A stretch of 16,958 nucleotides of DNA from an uncultured Collinsella sp. GTDB taxonomy: Bacteria > Actinomycetota > Coriobacteriia > Coriobacteriales > Coriobacteriaceae. This document shows, in pieces, positions 16,947-16,958 of this stretch. A program made the translations under genes and the position numbers. The DNA is taken from the NCBI GenBank assembly GCA_900757205.1, contig CAAENA010000086.1, positions 1-16,958 of the forward strand, in the 5' to 3' direction. The notes beneath the pieces were generated by a model. The model made no database searches and was not told where the DNA came from. It saw only the letters and a program-made list of their open reading frames with translations. Each line of letters opens with the position of its first letter. Position 1 is the first letter of the stretch.

Positions 16947-16958
16947 ACTTCGTCCAGG

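Noticed and set aside
16930..16958. RNase P-like GAAGTCCGGGC on the minus strand at the right edge
   Set aside because: It recalls the conserved AAAGUCCGGGCU of RNase P RNA, but the bases that follow do not match, and too little is in the window.

Overview
The window looks like chromosomal DNA from a GC-rich, actinobacterial gut anaerobe, most likely a Collinsella-like member of the Coriobacteriia. The reasons are the secA-prfB ... ftsE-ftsX-rnr gene order on one strand, the two-gene transketolase, the YitT-family gene and the codon style. The genus is an inference from protein and context resemblance; no search was run.

The housekeeping genes all read leftwards (minus strand), in transcription order: secA (16628-13821), prfB (overlapping the secA stop by one base), a YitT-family membrane protein (12506-11616), transketolase N- and C-terminal subunits (11408-10578 and 10576-9635, one base apart), then, beyond an insertion, ftsE (3934-2714) and ftsX (2727-1807, overlapping by 14 bases), and rnr (start at 1671, running off the left edge). 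Intrinsic terminators follow ftsX, the transketolase pair and prfB, and one precedes secA.

Between the transketolase pair and ftsE lies an accessory block of about 5.2 kb (roughly 4090-9330) with its genes on the plus strand and with frequent AGG/AGA arginine codons. It holds three parts. (1) An AbiF-type Abi_2 (HEPN) protein at 4186-5115, preceded by a small structured leader with its own terminator; this promoter / small RNA / terminator / toxin layout resembles RNA-antitoxin systems. (2) A decayed stretch of about 540 bp with the tail of a UvrD-like helicase on the minus strand and a second broken C-terminus on the plus strand. (3) A tightly packed operon: a sigma-70-like factor split into region 2 and region 4 reading frames, a six-helix membrane protein with an anti-sigma-like N-terminus, an ABC ATPase and an ABC-2 permease, closed by a strong terminator.

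The main points for a second look are the AbiF/leader-RNA unit (the best candidate for an unusual system), the roughly 170-residue N-terminal extension of FtsE, the SPT tripeptide where RF2 normally has SPF, the split sigma factor, a terminator hairpin directly in front of the yitT ribosome binding site, and a set of intergenic palindromes upstream of secA and downstream of prfB that look like dispersed repeats.
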